From Actinomycetes bacterium (lineage in GTDB: Bacteria; Actinomycetota; Acidimicrobiia; Spongiisociales; UBA5794), in the NCBI GenBank assembly GCA_023336875.1, contig JAMBLH010000168.1:1-31708 (forward strand): a DNA stretch of 31,708 bases, given 5' to 3'. Every line of letters begins with the position of its first letter. The first letter of the stretch is position 1. Shown here piece by piece: positions 15,314 to 24,389 of the stretch. Under the pieces are notes generated by a model that was not told where the DNA came from, did no database searches, and worked only from the letters and a program-made list of their open reading frames with translations. A program made the translations under genes and the position numbers.

Positions 15314-16651
15314 GTGACATCCGCCCCAACAATGCCTGCGGAAGCGGCCAAACTCGTCCGCCGGTACTACACGTACGCAGGCATCTACACACTTGCCGCT
15401 TCGATCATCTGGGGGATCAACACGCTCTTCCTCCTCAACGCAGGACTCTCCATCTCCGAGGTGTTCATCGCGAATGCAGCGTTCTCTCTTGGGACGGTGC
15501 TCTTTGAGATCCCGACAGGAGTTGTGGCCGACACCATTGGACGGCGAGCCTCATTTCTCCTATCTCTCGTGGTTCTCGCTCTGTCCACGCTTGCGTATGT
15601 CGGTCTTGCTCAAGCAGGAGCCGGGGTGGTCGCGTTCTCCGTTACTTCCATATTCATTGGGCTCGGCTTCACGTTCTACTCAGGTGCAATGGAAGCGTGG
15701 CTCGTCGACGGGATCCAGGCCCTTGGCTACGAAGGGGACATGGACGGCATATTTGCCAACGCCCAGATCATCGGTGGTGTTGCGATGCTCATCGGAACCG
15801 TCGGTGGTGGTCTTCTCGGTCAGATCGACCTCGCGCTCCCGTTCATCATTCGCTCAGCTCTCCTTGTGGTGCTCTTCGGCCTTGCCTTCTTTGGGATGCA
15901 CGACATCGGGTTCCAACCCCGGAGTGTCACATGGAAGACGCTCCCGTCCGAAGCGAACGCCGTTGCTTCGGCGGGAATCCGCCACGGATGGGGCTCCCGC
16001 CCGCTGCGTCTGATCATGATCGCCGGTGCCATCCAGACCGGAATCTTCATGTGGGCCTGGTACGCGTGGCAACCCTACTTCCTTGAACTCCTCGAACGCG
16101 ACGCTGTGTGGGTGGCCGGCGTTGTTGCTGCCCTCCTCTCCGTTGCAATGATCGTCGGAAACAGCCTCGTGAAGCTCTTCACCCGCTACTGCGGAAGACG
16201 CACGACCATGCTGCTGTGGACCGCAGCTGGATTCTCGATCGCATCCATCGGCGTCGGCCTCGCAACCAGCTTCCCGATCGCTCTCGCATTCCTCCTCGTC
16301 AGCGCTGTGGCGATGGGCGTACAGATGCCTGTCCGACAGGCCTTCATCAACGAGGTTGCGCCCTCTGAGGAGCGGGCCACGGTCGTATCGTTCGATTCCA
16401 TGATCTCGGGAGTGGGTGGCATTGCCGGGCAGGCCGGTCTTGGGTTCTACGCCGAACGGCAGGGATACGGTGCTGCCTATGTCGTTGGAGGCGTCGTTGT
16501 CGCGTTCGCTGCACCCTTCGTCATCGCCGCACGGCGCCTACAGCCTCCCGCTGACTTCTTCGAAGGAACACATGAATCCGCGGCCGATGGTTGTGTCCCC
16601 CATGGCCTTCCCTCCATTGCACATGTCAAGACGGGATCCCTCGATAGCTGA
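15314..16651 (+). CDS. MFS transporter
   Basis: A 445-residue protein with about twelve hydrophobic segments in two halves. The loop after the second segment carries the MFS signature in the form GVVADTIGRR, and LFEIPTGVVAD is typical of the group of drug- or metabolite-type MFS exporters common in actinobacteria. A long cytoplasmic loop with LPSEANAVASAG separates the halves, and the last 40 residues are a polar tail. The substrate is unknown. GTG is favoured as start because TATGCT ends six bases upstream. It is divergent from the aminotransferase and 45 bases upstream of the cyclase-ATPase gene, which has its own promoter. Confidence 0.9.
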   Translation: MTSAPTMPAEAAKLVRRYYTYAGIYTLAASIIWGINTLFLLNAGLSISEVFIANAAFSLGTVLFEIPTGVVADTIGRRASFLLSLVVLALSTLAYVGLAQAGAGVVAFSVTSIFIGLGFTFYSGAMEAWLVDGIQALGYEGDMDGIFANAQIIGGVAMLIGTVGGGLLGQIDLALPFIIRSALLVVLFGLAFFGMHDIGFQPRSVTWKTLPSEANAVASAGIRHGWGSRPLRLIMIAGAIQTGIFMWAWYAWQPYFLELLERDAVWVAGVVAALLSVAMIVGNSLVKLFTRYCGRRTTMLLWTAAGFSIASIGVGLATSFPIALAFLLVSAVAMGVQMPVRQAFINEVAPSEERATVVSFDSMISGVGGIAGQAGLGFYAERQGYGAAYVVGGVVVAFAAPFVIAARRLQPPADFFEGTHESAADGCVPHGLPSIAHVKTGSLDS

Positions 16652-16684
16652 GCAACGCAGTCCGAGAGGATCGAAACGAGGGAG

Positions 16685-16690
16685 TAGTCT
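16685..16690 (+). promoter_or_regulatory. -10 hexamer TAGTCT, leaderless start
   Basis: TAGTCT, six bases, then the ATG of the cyclase-ATPase gene; no Shine-Dalgarno sequence fits. Confidence 0.55.
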
Positions 16691-16696
16691 CTCCCG

Positions 16697-19417
16697 ATGA
16701 TCGAGGTCAGCGCCCCATCAGGAATCGTGACGTTCCTATTTACCGATATTGAGGGTTCAACGCGCCTTTGGGACCAGCATCCCGACGCAATGGCGAAGGC
16801 GATGGAGACCCACGATGCACTCCTCAATGAAGTGGTGAACACACATGGAGGGTACGTGTTCTCCCAGGCCGGCGATGGGTGGGGCATCTCGTTCAGCTCT
16901 CCTGCCTTGGCGATCGAGGCAGCTCTGGCAATCCAGGAGGGTCTCTCAGAGGCTGTGTGGGTCGCGCCGATCACGGCAATCAAGGTGCGTATGGGCATCC
17001 ACACAGGCACATCTGTCGAACGCGACGGCGACTACTTCGGGACAGCCGTGAATCGCACCGCCCGAGTGTCAGCCGCTGGCGATGGGGGCCAGATTCTCGT
17101 CACGGATGCCGTTCACCTGCTCGTCGCCGACAACAGTCCTGATGACTGGAGATTTAGGGATCTGGGCGAGCATCGACTTCAGGACCTCGTCCGAACCGAG
17201 CGAATCTGGCAACTCGATGCGAATTCCGCACCCGCCGTGCTGGCCGATCTTGGACACAGGACATCTCGCGGAAATCTACCTCCTTTGCGCACACATGTCG
17301 TCGGTCGAGAGAGTGATCTTGCCCAACTCACGTCAACAGTCAGGAAGGTTCACCTCGTGACCCTTGTCGGCGTCGGAGGCGTCGGAAAGACAACCCTCGC
17401 ACAGTCCACCGCACGCGAGATCGCAGCTGACTTTCCCGGTGGCGCGTGGTTCGTGGATCTGGCTTCCGTCGAGGATCCGGGCGATGTCTCTGATGCCGTG
17501 GCCTCGGCTCTCGACATCACACAGCGCCCGGAGTTGACCACGGATGAGAGCATCATTGCAACGCTCTCCATGGAACACCGGCTTGTTGTCCTCGATAATG
17601 CGGAACATGTCATTGGTTCAGTAGCCCGATTGGTCGACGCGATCCTGAACAACGTGGCTGACGCCCGCCTGATCCTCACAAGCCGGGAACCTCTCGTGAT
17701 CGATGGCGAGGTCATCCACAGGGTGAACCCGCTATCCACCACAGCCGGAGGCGCTGATGCACCTGCCATTGCGCTGTTCATCGAGCGCGCTATGCGCGTG
17801 GCGCCGGACCTGGGACCAGATTCCTTTGATAGCTCCGTTGTCAGCGATATATGTGAGCGACTCGATGGACTCCCACTTGCGATCGAGCTCGCTGCGTCCC
17901 AGTGCGAAACAATGATGCCCGGTGAGATACTCCGAGCGCTAACAGAACACCGTCTCGCGCTTCGTTCCACGTCGAGGTCGTCAACTGAGAGGCACCGTTC
18001 ACTCTCCGATCTGGTCGCATGGTCATATGAACTCCTTGACGAGACGGATAGAGAGGTTTTTCGCAGGCTTGCAGTGTTCAGCGGTGGGTGCACCGCGGAA
18101 GCTGCTCGGTTCGTTTGTTCCGACGATGATCTCGCCGAGGACCAGGTGGCGTCCGCGCTCCGAATCCTCGCACGAAAGTCGATGATCCTCACTGACCGAA
18201 GTACAGGCGTCACGAGGTTCACCATGCTCGAGACGCTGCGTCACTTCGCCGAACAACAACTACTCGAAACAACAGATCGTCGAGGTGTCCAAGCAAAGCA
18301 CGCCGAATGGTTTGCTGACCTGTCGACGTCAGCTCGAGACGGCATGGGCGGGCCCGACGAGGCTCGGCACCTCATTCTGCTTCTGGCTGACATGGCCAAT
18401 ATCAAGAAGGCGTCTCGATGGGCGTGCGGCGAGGGGAACTTTGACCTCATGTCGAGGATCGGAGCGTGCCTACCGCATCTCGTTGCGTCCAAGATGCGTC
18501 CGGGCATGCTCGATTGGGTGCTCGAGGCACTTGACATGTTGCCATCGGATCATCCTGCACGGCTCAATTATGCCTTCGCTGTTGCCTACCACGCTCTGTT
18601 CACCGGAAACCTCGCGGGTGCTGCCGACATCTTCGCTGCGGCCACAAAGGACATAAAGGAACGCGACATCGCGGAGACGATGCTGAGAAATTTCGATCTT
18701 ATTGGCCAGTTCTTCCTCGGACACATGGAGTATGTGATCGAGCATTCGGACGATGCCATGAACGATGCATACGACCTGCGGCTCACCCGACTCGGAGGAA
18801 CCATCGGAACCGACCTTGCGCTTGCCCTTCTCTATTCGGGCGACCTGGAGCGGTCCCGCGCCGTTACAGCGATCGTCAACGACCAAGCCGACCGGTCCGG
18901 GAATCCAACGCTGATTGCCTGGGCGAGATACCTCCAGGGTGAACTCGACGCCGACACTGACCCACGGGCCATCGAGATGTTGGAAGAAGCAGTTGAGTAT
19001 GCGGTGACCGTGGACAATGAGTTTGTCGCTGGGATCTCACTCATCGCGCTCGCGGCGGCGGCTGGGCGCCAAGGCGACACAGCTGTCGCCTTCGAGGCAA
19101 TGGAGCGATGCATCCGCCTCTTCTCCGGCGCGGGAAACCGACCACAGCTCTGGACCGCGGTACGGAACCTTGTCGAGATTCTTCACAACATCGGAGCCAA
19201 TCGCGATGCAATGGTCCTTCACGCAGCAGCAGAGGCCGATTCGGAGCATGCACCAGAAGTTTTCGGCGAAATCGGTGACCGGTACCGCGAAATGATGAGT
19301 GACGTCGCCAGATCACTAGGTGAAGTGAATGCTGCAGCTGCCACAAGGGAGGGCCGATCCCTCGAGTACAACGATGCCGTCGAGTTCGCGCTCGGCGCGA
19401 TCGGACGGATCGCGTAG
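16697..19417 (+). CDS. Class III cyclase fused to a STAND-type ATPase and TPR-like helices
   Basis: A 906-residue signalling protein. Residues 10-170 are a class III cyclase domain: D17 (FTDIEGSTRLW) and D60 (QAGDGW) bind metal, D112, N119 and R123 are present in DYFGTAVNRTAR, but serine (S56) replaces the substrate-selecting lysine. Mycobacterial cyclase/ATPase/LuxR proteins share this change. Residues about 197-480 are a predicted ATPase related to AfsR/LAL regulators, with Walker A GVGGVGKTT at 225-233, Walker B VVLDNAEH and the sensor TSREPL. The rest is helical repeats. There is no C-terminal LuxR DNA-binding domain, unlike many relatives. It probably senses a ligand or partner through the repeats. 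Its TAG overlaps the GTG of the membrane cyclase by one base. Confidence 0.88.
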   Translation: MIEVSAPSGIVTFLFTDIEGSTRLWDQHPDAMAKAMETHDALLNEVVNTHGGYVFSQAGDGWGISFSSPALAIEAALAIQEGLSEAVWVAPITAIKVRMGIHTGTSVERDGDYFGTAVNRTARVSAAGDGGQILVTDAVHLLVADNSPDDWRFRDLGEHRLQDLVRTERIWQLDANSAPAVLADLGHRTSRGNLPPLRTHVVGRESDLAQLTSTVRKVHLVTLVGVGGVGKTTLAQSTAREIAADFPGGAWFVDLASVEDPGDVSDAVASALDITQRPELTTDESIIATLSMEHRLVVLDNAEHVIGSVARLVDAILNNVADARLILTSREPLVIDGEVIHRVNPLSTTAGGADAPAIALFIERAMRVAPDLGPDSFDSSVVSDICERLDGLPLAIELAASQCETMMPGEILRALTEHRLALRSTSRSSTERHRSLSDLVAWSYELLDETDREVFRRLAVFSGGCTAEAARFVCSDDDLAEDQVASALRILARKSMILTDRSTGVTRFTMLETLRHFAEQQLLETTDRRGVQAKHAEWFADLSTSARDGMGGPDEARHLILLLADMANIKKASRWACGEGNFDLMSRIGACLPHLVASKMRPGMLDWVLEALDMLPSDHPARLNYAFAVAYHALFTGNLAGAADIFAAATKDIKERDIAETMLRNFDLIGQFFLGHMEYVIEHSDDAMNDAYDLRLTRLGGTIGTDLALALLYSGDLERSRAVTAIVNDQADRSGNPTLIAWARYLQGELDADTDPRAIEMLEEAVEYAVTVDNEFVAGISLIALAAAAGRQGDTAVAFEAMERCIRLFSGAGNRPQLWTAVRNLVEILHNIGANRDAMVLHAAAEADSEHAPEVFGEIGDRYREMMSDVARSLGEVNAAAATREGRSLEYNDAVEFALGAIGRIA

Positions 19418-20652
19418 TGCCTTTCTCGTTTGTCGTCCGTGTCACGAGCATTGGGCATCGGGAGGACGACAGCCGAAGCGTCCAAACCCGTAAAACTACG
19501 CTTGTTGTCACAACGATCATCGGTGCAATCGTCGTCATACCGTGGGGAATCTTCTACATGTCGATTGGTCTCGTCCTGACAGGGATGATCCCCATTTTCT
19601 ATGCGATTGTCTCCGCATTCGGAATCGTCCACCTCCACCGGACCCGCGATGATCGATCCCTTCGATACGAGCAAATCGCGTTGTTCTTCGTGCTACCGGC
19701 GCTCATCCACGTCACCCTCGGCGGATTCGTGAACAGCAGCGGAGTGATCATGTACTCCATCATGGGCGTCCTTGGAGCAATGGTCCACGCCGACACGAAA
19801 CGCGGGGGTCTCTGGTTTGCCGGGTTCGCTGTTCTTGTGCTCATCCTCGTACCGCTCGACCCCTTCTTCCGTGCCTGGGCGCCCGATCTCTCCGCGAACT
19901 TCATCGCAACACTTCTGGCAGTGAACATCATCACGGTCTCACTTCTCGTCTATCTGCTCATGCTTGTGTACGTGCAGGCTCGCAACCATCTTGCAGAGGA
20001 ACTCGCAGAGGAGCGTGAGCGCTCAGAACAGCTGCTTCTCAACGTGCTTCCGGCATCCATTGCGGAACGACTCAAGAACGGCGAACAACCGATCGCCGAT
20101 CGACATGACAACGTGGCCATTCTGTTCGCTGACATCGTCGATTTCACGCCTACGTCCGAGAAGCTCTCAGCGGACGAGCTGGTTGATGCACTCAACTTGC
20201 TCTTCTCGGCCTTTGACGAGATCGCATCGGCCCACGGTGTCGAGAAGATCAAGACCATCGGCGATGCCTACATGGTCATGAGCGGGGCACCCGACCCGGG
20301 CAAGGATGTCAACGACCTGGCGGCGGTTGCATTGGAATTCCTCGACGCCGCTTCAACCAAGACACTGGGAAACGGGGAACCGGTGTCGATGCGCTTCGGT
20401 ATGGATGTCGGGCCCGTGGTTGCCGGCGTGATCGGCGAGTCCCGGTTCATCTATGACGTGTACGGCGACACTGTGAATACCGCGAGCCGGATGGAGTCAC
20501 ATGGTGTACCAAACAAGATCCAGATCACCGGACGTGCCGCTGAACGGCTCGAAGCCCGGTTCATGGTGACAGAGCGGGGCCACGTCGAGATCAAGGGCAA
20601 GGGAACCGTCCCCACCTATTTCCTTGAGGGACCGAGCCAGGGGTCAGGCTGA
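19417..20652 (+). CDS. Membrane-anchored class III adenylate cyclase
   Basis: A 411-residue protein with about six N-terminal membrane segments (roughly residues 28-185), a short coiled helix (NHLAEELAEERERSEQLL), the NVLPASIAERLK linker common before such catalytic domains, and a C-terminal class III cyclase domain. All canonical adenylyl cyclase residues are visible: metal Asp in FADIVDFT and in TIGDAY, the adenine-selecting Lys in EKIKTIGD, Asp in YDVYGDTVN, and the transition-state Asn and Arg in VNTASRM. It should make cAMP, probably as a homodimer. The GTG start overlaps the upstream cyclase-ATPase stop by one base, so the two are translationally coupled. Its last nine bases overlap the convergent ltrA-like gene. 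Confidence 0.9.
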   Translation: MPFSFVVRVTSIGHREDDSRSVQTRKTTLVVTTIIGAIVVIPWGIFYMSIGLVLTGMIPIFYAIVSAFGIVHLHRTRDDRSLRYEQIALFFVLPALIHVTLGGFVNSSGVIMYSIMGVLGAMVHADTKRGGLWFAGFAVLVLILVPLDPFFRAWAPDLSANFIATLLAVNIITVSLLVYLLMLVYVQARNHLAEELAEERERSEQLLLNVLPASIAERLKNGEQPIADRHDNVAILFADIVDFTPTSEKLSADELVDALNLLFSAFDEIASAHGVEKIKTIGDAYMVMSGAPDPGKDVNDLAAVALEFLDAASTKTLGNGEPVSMRFGMDVGPVVAGVIGESRFIYDVYGDTVNTASRMESHGVPNKIQITGRAAERLEARFMVTERGHVEIKGKGTVPTYFLEGPSQGSG

Positions 20653-21834
20653 GACTTCGGCCGCCTGATTCTCAGCCGCGGACGCGACCACGATATCTGT
20701 GAGAACAAGGGTTCCGCAGAGCACGGCGAGGATGACCACGGTTACTGGCGCCTCGAGTTTCCCGACCACTCCGATAATGAGAGCGAGCGCGATAACGACA
20801 ACCCTCGAGAGGATCAGGGCGGTGCGAAGGTTGTCTCTGATATCGCGCCTTGATGCCGTCTCGATTCCAATCATCGCAGCGAGTGCAAGTACGACGCCGC
20901 CTACGAGGAGCCAGCGCTCGGCGGACGTGTAGTGATGGCCCTGGTCCGACGCCACGATCGCGTGTTCGACTCCCACACCGACCATTGCCAGCCCGATCGC
21001 AAGGGGCAGATGGCTGTAGATCCACACCGTTGGCTGCCACGCCCTCCCTTTGCCCTTCCGCCTCACGACTCGACCGTCAACGTTGTCGAAATGGATCCAC
21101 CACAGACCGGTCGCAATCGAGAGACCTGCAATGCCCGCGATCGTCGTGCCCCATTGCCATTCGACGTGGCCAAGGCCAACCGTCACAGCGACGATCGACT
21201 CGCCGAGCACGAGGATCGTGAACAGCCCGAATCGCTCGGGTAGGTGCGATACGTCCAGAGGCGATGCGGCTTGGGCCTTGCGCATGATGAAGGGCGTTGC
21301 GAGGTCAACCGTGAGAGCAATGCCCCAGAGCCAGAACCGTGCTGGCTCTGGAACGAAGATCGATATGACCCAGATCGCGGCTCCGATTCCGAACCCAATG
21401 AGATATCCTCGAACGAGTTGGCGTGTGGCGGGAACGAACTTGAATGCGCGGGCATATAACAGCAGCAGCAGGATCCGCGCGGCTGCATAGGCCGCAGCGA
21501 ACACCGCGGTGGATGCTGCTGGTCCTGTAGCAACACTGGCCGCGAGAATCGCGATTGCGACCATCTGGGTGCCAGCGAGAAACCGATACACAAGATCGTC
21601 GGTGTCATACCGATCCGCGTAGAACGTGTGACTTGCCCAGAGCCACCACACAAGGAGAAAGTAGGCAGCGTAGGAGAACCAGCCCGTCATAGACGTGTCT
21701 GCAGCAAGACGGATGCCGAGCATGGCAACAGTCGCAACGAACACCAGGTCGTAGAACAGCTCGAGCCAAGTTGCGTTCCGCTCCCCCTCGGTCTCTGTCT
21801 GGAGACGGGGAGGCTTTATCGCTGCAAGTTTCAC
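20644..21834 (-). CDS. LtrA family membrane protein (low temperature requirement A)
   Basis: A 396-residue membrane protein with about eleven hydrophobic segments. The N-terminal TWLELFYDLVFVATV block at about 22-36 is the hallmark of the LtrA family; DRYDTDDLVYR and GESIVAVTVGL are further family features. LtrA was named from Listeria cold-growth mutants; its biochemical role is not established. The GTG start overlaps the TGA of the upstream MBL-fold gene by three bases within GTGA, so the two form an operon. Its 3' end overlaps the convergent cyclase by nine bases. Confidence 0.9.
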   Translation of the reverse strand: MKLAAIKPPRLQTETEGERNATWLELFYDLVFVATVAMLGIRLAADTSMTGWFSYAAYFLLVWWLWASHTFYADRYDTDDLVYRFLAGTQMVAIAILAASVATGPAASTAVFAAAYAAARILLLLLYARAFKFVPATRQLVRGYLIGFGIGAAIWVISIFVPEPARFWLWGIALTVDLATPFIMRKAQAASPLDVSHLPERFGLFTILVLGESIVAVTVGLGHVEWQWGTTIAGIAGLSIATGLWWIHFDNVDGRVVRRKGKGRAWQPTVWIYSHLPLAIGLAMVGVGVEHAIVASDQGHHYTSAERWLLVGGVVLALAAMIGIETASRRDIRDNLRTALILSRVVVIALALIIGVVGKLEAPVTVVILAVLCGTLVLTDIVVASAAENQAAEVSA

Positions 21835-22625
21835 AGCACGATCTCCATGCCTGGGCGCGCGGCTTCCGTGTTGCGGAACAGCCCTCTGGCGCTATCAACC
21901 ATCTCATCTATCTCGACGTCAGATCGGTCGGGGTTGTGGCTGGTGAGCACCAGTTCATTCACACCGGCTGCCGCTGCAGCTCTTGCAGCATCCACGTACG
22001 TTGAGTGACCCCATCCAATGTGGGCATCGGCTTCCCTCGGGAGGTACTGGGCATCGTGGAACAGCACGTCGCTGCCTGAGATGGCATCGAGGATCTCCGA
22101 ATCGAGGCCGGTTCCTGCCTCGTGGTCCGTGACGATGGCGACGCTCCGATTCGGGCCATCGATTCTGTATCCGAACGCACCTTGGGGATGATTGACATCG
22201 AATGGCGAAATGGTCAGACCCGCTATCTCAATGGGTCCGTCCATGTGCATGAACCGAACCGAGGGAACTTCTGCAATGGAAACGGGAAAGAGAGGTGGCG
22301 AGATCGCACGTTCGAGAATCGCCTGTGGATCATCTGGCCCCCAGACGCATATGTCGCATGCTCCGCTCCACATCTCGTCCATCATCGACAGGCCCTGTGT
22401 GTGGTCCCAGTGGTAATGGGTAAGAAATACGCCCACAGAGGGCGCCAACTCGAGGCCCATCAGCCCCGCGTCGATCAAACCGGTGCCCGCATCGATGAAG
22501 GCAACCGTGGCACCATCAACCACGAGAGCACTACATGTGGTACTCCCTCCGTAGCGAGTGAACCGAGACCCGGACACCGGAATCGATCCACGTGCACCAA
22601 GCACTGTGATGTGAGCGTTTGACAT
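21831..22625 (-). CDS. MBL-fold metallo-hydrolase, RNase Z/phosphodiesterase-like group
   Basis: A 264-residue metallo-beta-lactamase-fold enzyme with THYHWDHTQG (H70, H72, D74, H75 as metal ligands). Further ligands are probably the His in NHPQG, the Asp in VTDHEAG and a late His in TSHNPD. The opening VLGARGSIPVSG and RYGGSTTC, and the late GWGHSTY, place it in the COG1235-type group related to PhnP and cyclic-phosphate phosphodiesterases, not in the beta-lactamases. A phosphodiester substrate is therefore likely; a cyclic nucleotide is possible but unproven. It is first in an operon with the LtrA gene and divergent from the response-regulator fusion gene. The region upstream of the ATG shows no strong Shine-Dalgarno sequence. 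Confidence 0.85.
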   Translation of the reverse strand: MSNAHITVLGARGSIPVSGSRFTRYGGSTTCSALVVDGATVAFIDAGTGLIDAGLMGLELAPSVGVFLTHYHWDHTQGLSMMDEMWSGACDICVWGPDDPQAILERAISPPLFPVSIAEVPSVRFMHMDGPIEIAGLTISPFDVNHPQGAFGYRIDGPNRSVAIVTDHEAGTGLDSEILDAISGSDVLFHDAQYLPREADAHIGWGHSTYVDAARAAAAAGVNELVLTSHNPDRSDVEIDEMVDSARGLFRNTEAARPGMEIVL

Positions 22626-22694
22626 TGGAAGCTTTCAATGGGCAGCAGTGCGAGGCTAGCGAAACACAACGACGCGCGCGACCCATGTCTTCTG

Positions 22695-22700
22695 TAGTCT
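22695..22700 (+). promoter_or_regulatory. -10 hexamer TAGTCT for the signalling operon
   Basis: TAGTCT would start transcription near 22707, giving a leader of about 30 bases that carries GGAAGGGA six bases before the TTG start. Unlike its leaderless neighbours, this gene has a leader with a ribosome-binding site. Confidence 0.4.
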
Positions 22701-22736
22701 CGCAGATGACGGCCAGACGTATGGAAGGGACCCAAC

Positions 22737-24389
22737 TTGAGCAAGCCAGTGATTCTTGCCGTTGATGACGATCCCCAGGTGCTCGCTGCGGTGACGAGGG
22801 ACCTCAGGGCGAGGTACGCGGAGGCCTACCAGATCGTCTCCGCGGGATCAGGTGCCGAGGCCCTCGAAGCGGTCCAGGAGATATCGGATCGGGGAAGGGC
22901 TATTGCCTCATTCCTTGTGGATCAGAGAATGCCATCCATGTCAGGGACAGAGTTCCTTCTCGAAGCGCAACAGACGTTCCCAGAAGCGAAGCGTCTCCTC
23001 CTCACCGCCTATGCAGACACCGAGGCAGCGATCCAGGCGATCAATGACGTTGGGCTCGATCAGTACTTACTCAAGCCGTGGACACCTCCAGATGAGAAGC
23101 TCTACCCGATCCTCGACGATGCGCTCGACGATTGGCAGGCACATGCACGCAAGCCATTCGACGGTGCGCGAGTGTTCGGAACGACATGGTCGCCCTCGAC
23201 GTTCGAGATCAAAGCATTCCTTGCGCGCAATGAGGTGCCGTACCTCTTTGTGGACATAGACAGGGACGAAGAAGGAGCCGCAACGGCAGCAGAAGCCGCT
23301 GAAGGGAGCACCGAGCTACCCATCGTTCTGCTGCAGGACAACACGGTATTTATCAATCCAGACAAAACGGTGCTGGCTGAGGCAGTTGGAATCCACACAC
23401 TCCCGGAATCCCCGTTCTATGACCTCATCGTGATCGGAGGGGGACCCGCAGGACTCGCCGCATCGGTGTACGGAGCATCCGAGGGCCTCTCGACAGTGAT
23501 GATCGAGCGAGAAGCGCCGGGTGGTCAGGCGGGCACGAGTAACCGTATTGAGAACTATCTCGGGTTCCCAAAGGGCGTCAGCGGCGCAGACCTTGCACGC
23601 AGGGCGATAGCTCAGGCAACAAGGCTCGGAGCAGAGCTCATCACCGCTGCCGAGGTCGATCGTGTCGACGTCTCCGGACCGCTCAAAACGGTCCACCTCG
23701 CCGACGGCTCCGAGCTCACCTGTCGAGCGCTCATTATCGCGTCCGGTATGGCGGTGAGGCGTCTCAGCATTCCCGGCTATGAACAGTTCGAGGGCGCAGG
23801 CATCTACTACGGAGCTGCTGCCACGGAGGCAGCGACGTACAAGGACCAGCACATCTATGTGATCGGCGGAGCGAACTCCGCAGGACAGGCCGCGGTGATG
23901 TTCTCCAAGACAAGCTCGATGGTGACGATGATCGTCCGTTCGGGTGATCTCGGCGAGAAGATGTCCGCCTACCTCGTCGATCAGATCGGCGCGATAGACA
24001 ACATCGAGGTGCTGACATCCACGGCTGTTGTCGAGGTCACGGGAACAGATCGCGTCGAAGGCATCCGACTCGAGAACCGTGACTCTGGTGAGCAGGAAAC
24101 CCGCGAGGCATCCGCGCTTTTCATCTTCGTTGGTGCCGTCCCGCACTCCGACTTCCTGGGGGATGCGATTCGTACGAACGAGAAGGGCTTCATCTACACA
24201 GGAACCGACGTGAAGAGTTTCACCGACGCGTGGACACTCGACCGCGACCCTCTGCCACTCGAGACGTCCGTCCCAGGTGTGTTCGCTGCAGGCGATGTTC
24301 GAGAAGGAGCGGTCAGAAGAGTGGCAAGCGCCGTTGGGGAGGGTTCCATCGCGGTGAGTTTCGTCCATCGATACCTGGACACCGTGTGA
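22737..24389 (+). CDS. Response regulator / redoxin-like / thioredoxin-reductase-like fusion
   Basis: 550 residues in three parts. Residues 4-125 are a receiver domain with DDD at 10-12, phospho-acceptor D62, T90 and K113. Residues 144-219 resemble a mycoredoxin/glutaredoxin (VFGTTWSPST, then VPYLFVDID and LPIVLLQDN), but the CPxC cysteines are replaced (WSPST). Residues 228-549 are a thioredoxin-reductase-like flavoprotein with FAD motif GGGPAG (234-239), NAD(P)H motif GGANSAG (377-383) and a C-terminal FAAGD. The usual CxxC is absent: that region reads YYGAAATEA. The only cysteine in the protein is C329. It is probably a NAD(P)H-flavin enzyme regulated by phosphorylation, not a thioredoxin reductase. 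The TTG start is set by GGAAGGGA. It overlaps the kinase gene by four bases. Confidence 0.9.
   Translation: MSKPVILAVDDDPQVLAAVTRDLRARYAEAYQIVSAGSGAEALEAVQEISDRGRAIASFLVDQRMPSMSGTEFLLEAQQTFPEAKRLLLTAYADTEAAIQAINDVGLDQYLLKPWTPPDEKLYPILDDALDDWQAHARKPFDGARVFGTTWSPSTFEIKAFLARNEVPYLFVDIDRDEEGAATAAEAAEGSTELPIVLLQDNTVFINPDKTVLAEAVGIHTLPESPFYDLIVIGGGPAGLAASVYGASEGLSTVMIEREAPGGQAGTSNRIENYLGFPKGVSGADLARRAIAQATRLGAELITAAEVDRVDVSGPLKTVHLADGSELTCRALIIASGMAVRRLSIPGYEQFEGAGIYYGAAATEAATYKDQHIYVIGGANSAGQAAVMFSKTSSMVTMIVRSGDLGEKMSAYLVDQIGAIDNIEVLTSTAVVEVTGTDRVEGIRLENRDSGEQETREASALFIFVGAVPHSDFLGDAIRTNEKGFIYTGTDVKSFTDAWTLDRDPLPLETSVPGVFAAGDVREGAVRRVASAVGEGSIAVSFVHRYLDTV

Noticed and set aside
17350..18225. Minus-strand open frame of 291 codons within the cyclase-STAND gene
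   Set aside because: It is a Ser/Arg-rich shadow of a well-supported coding frame.
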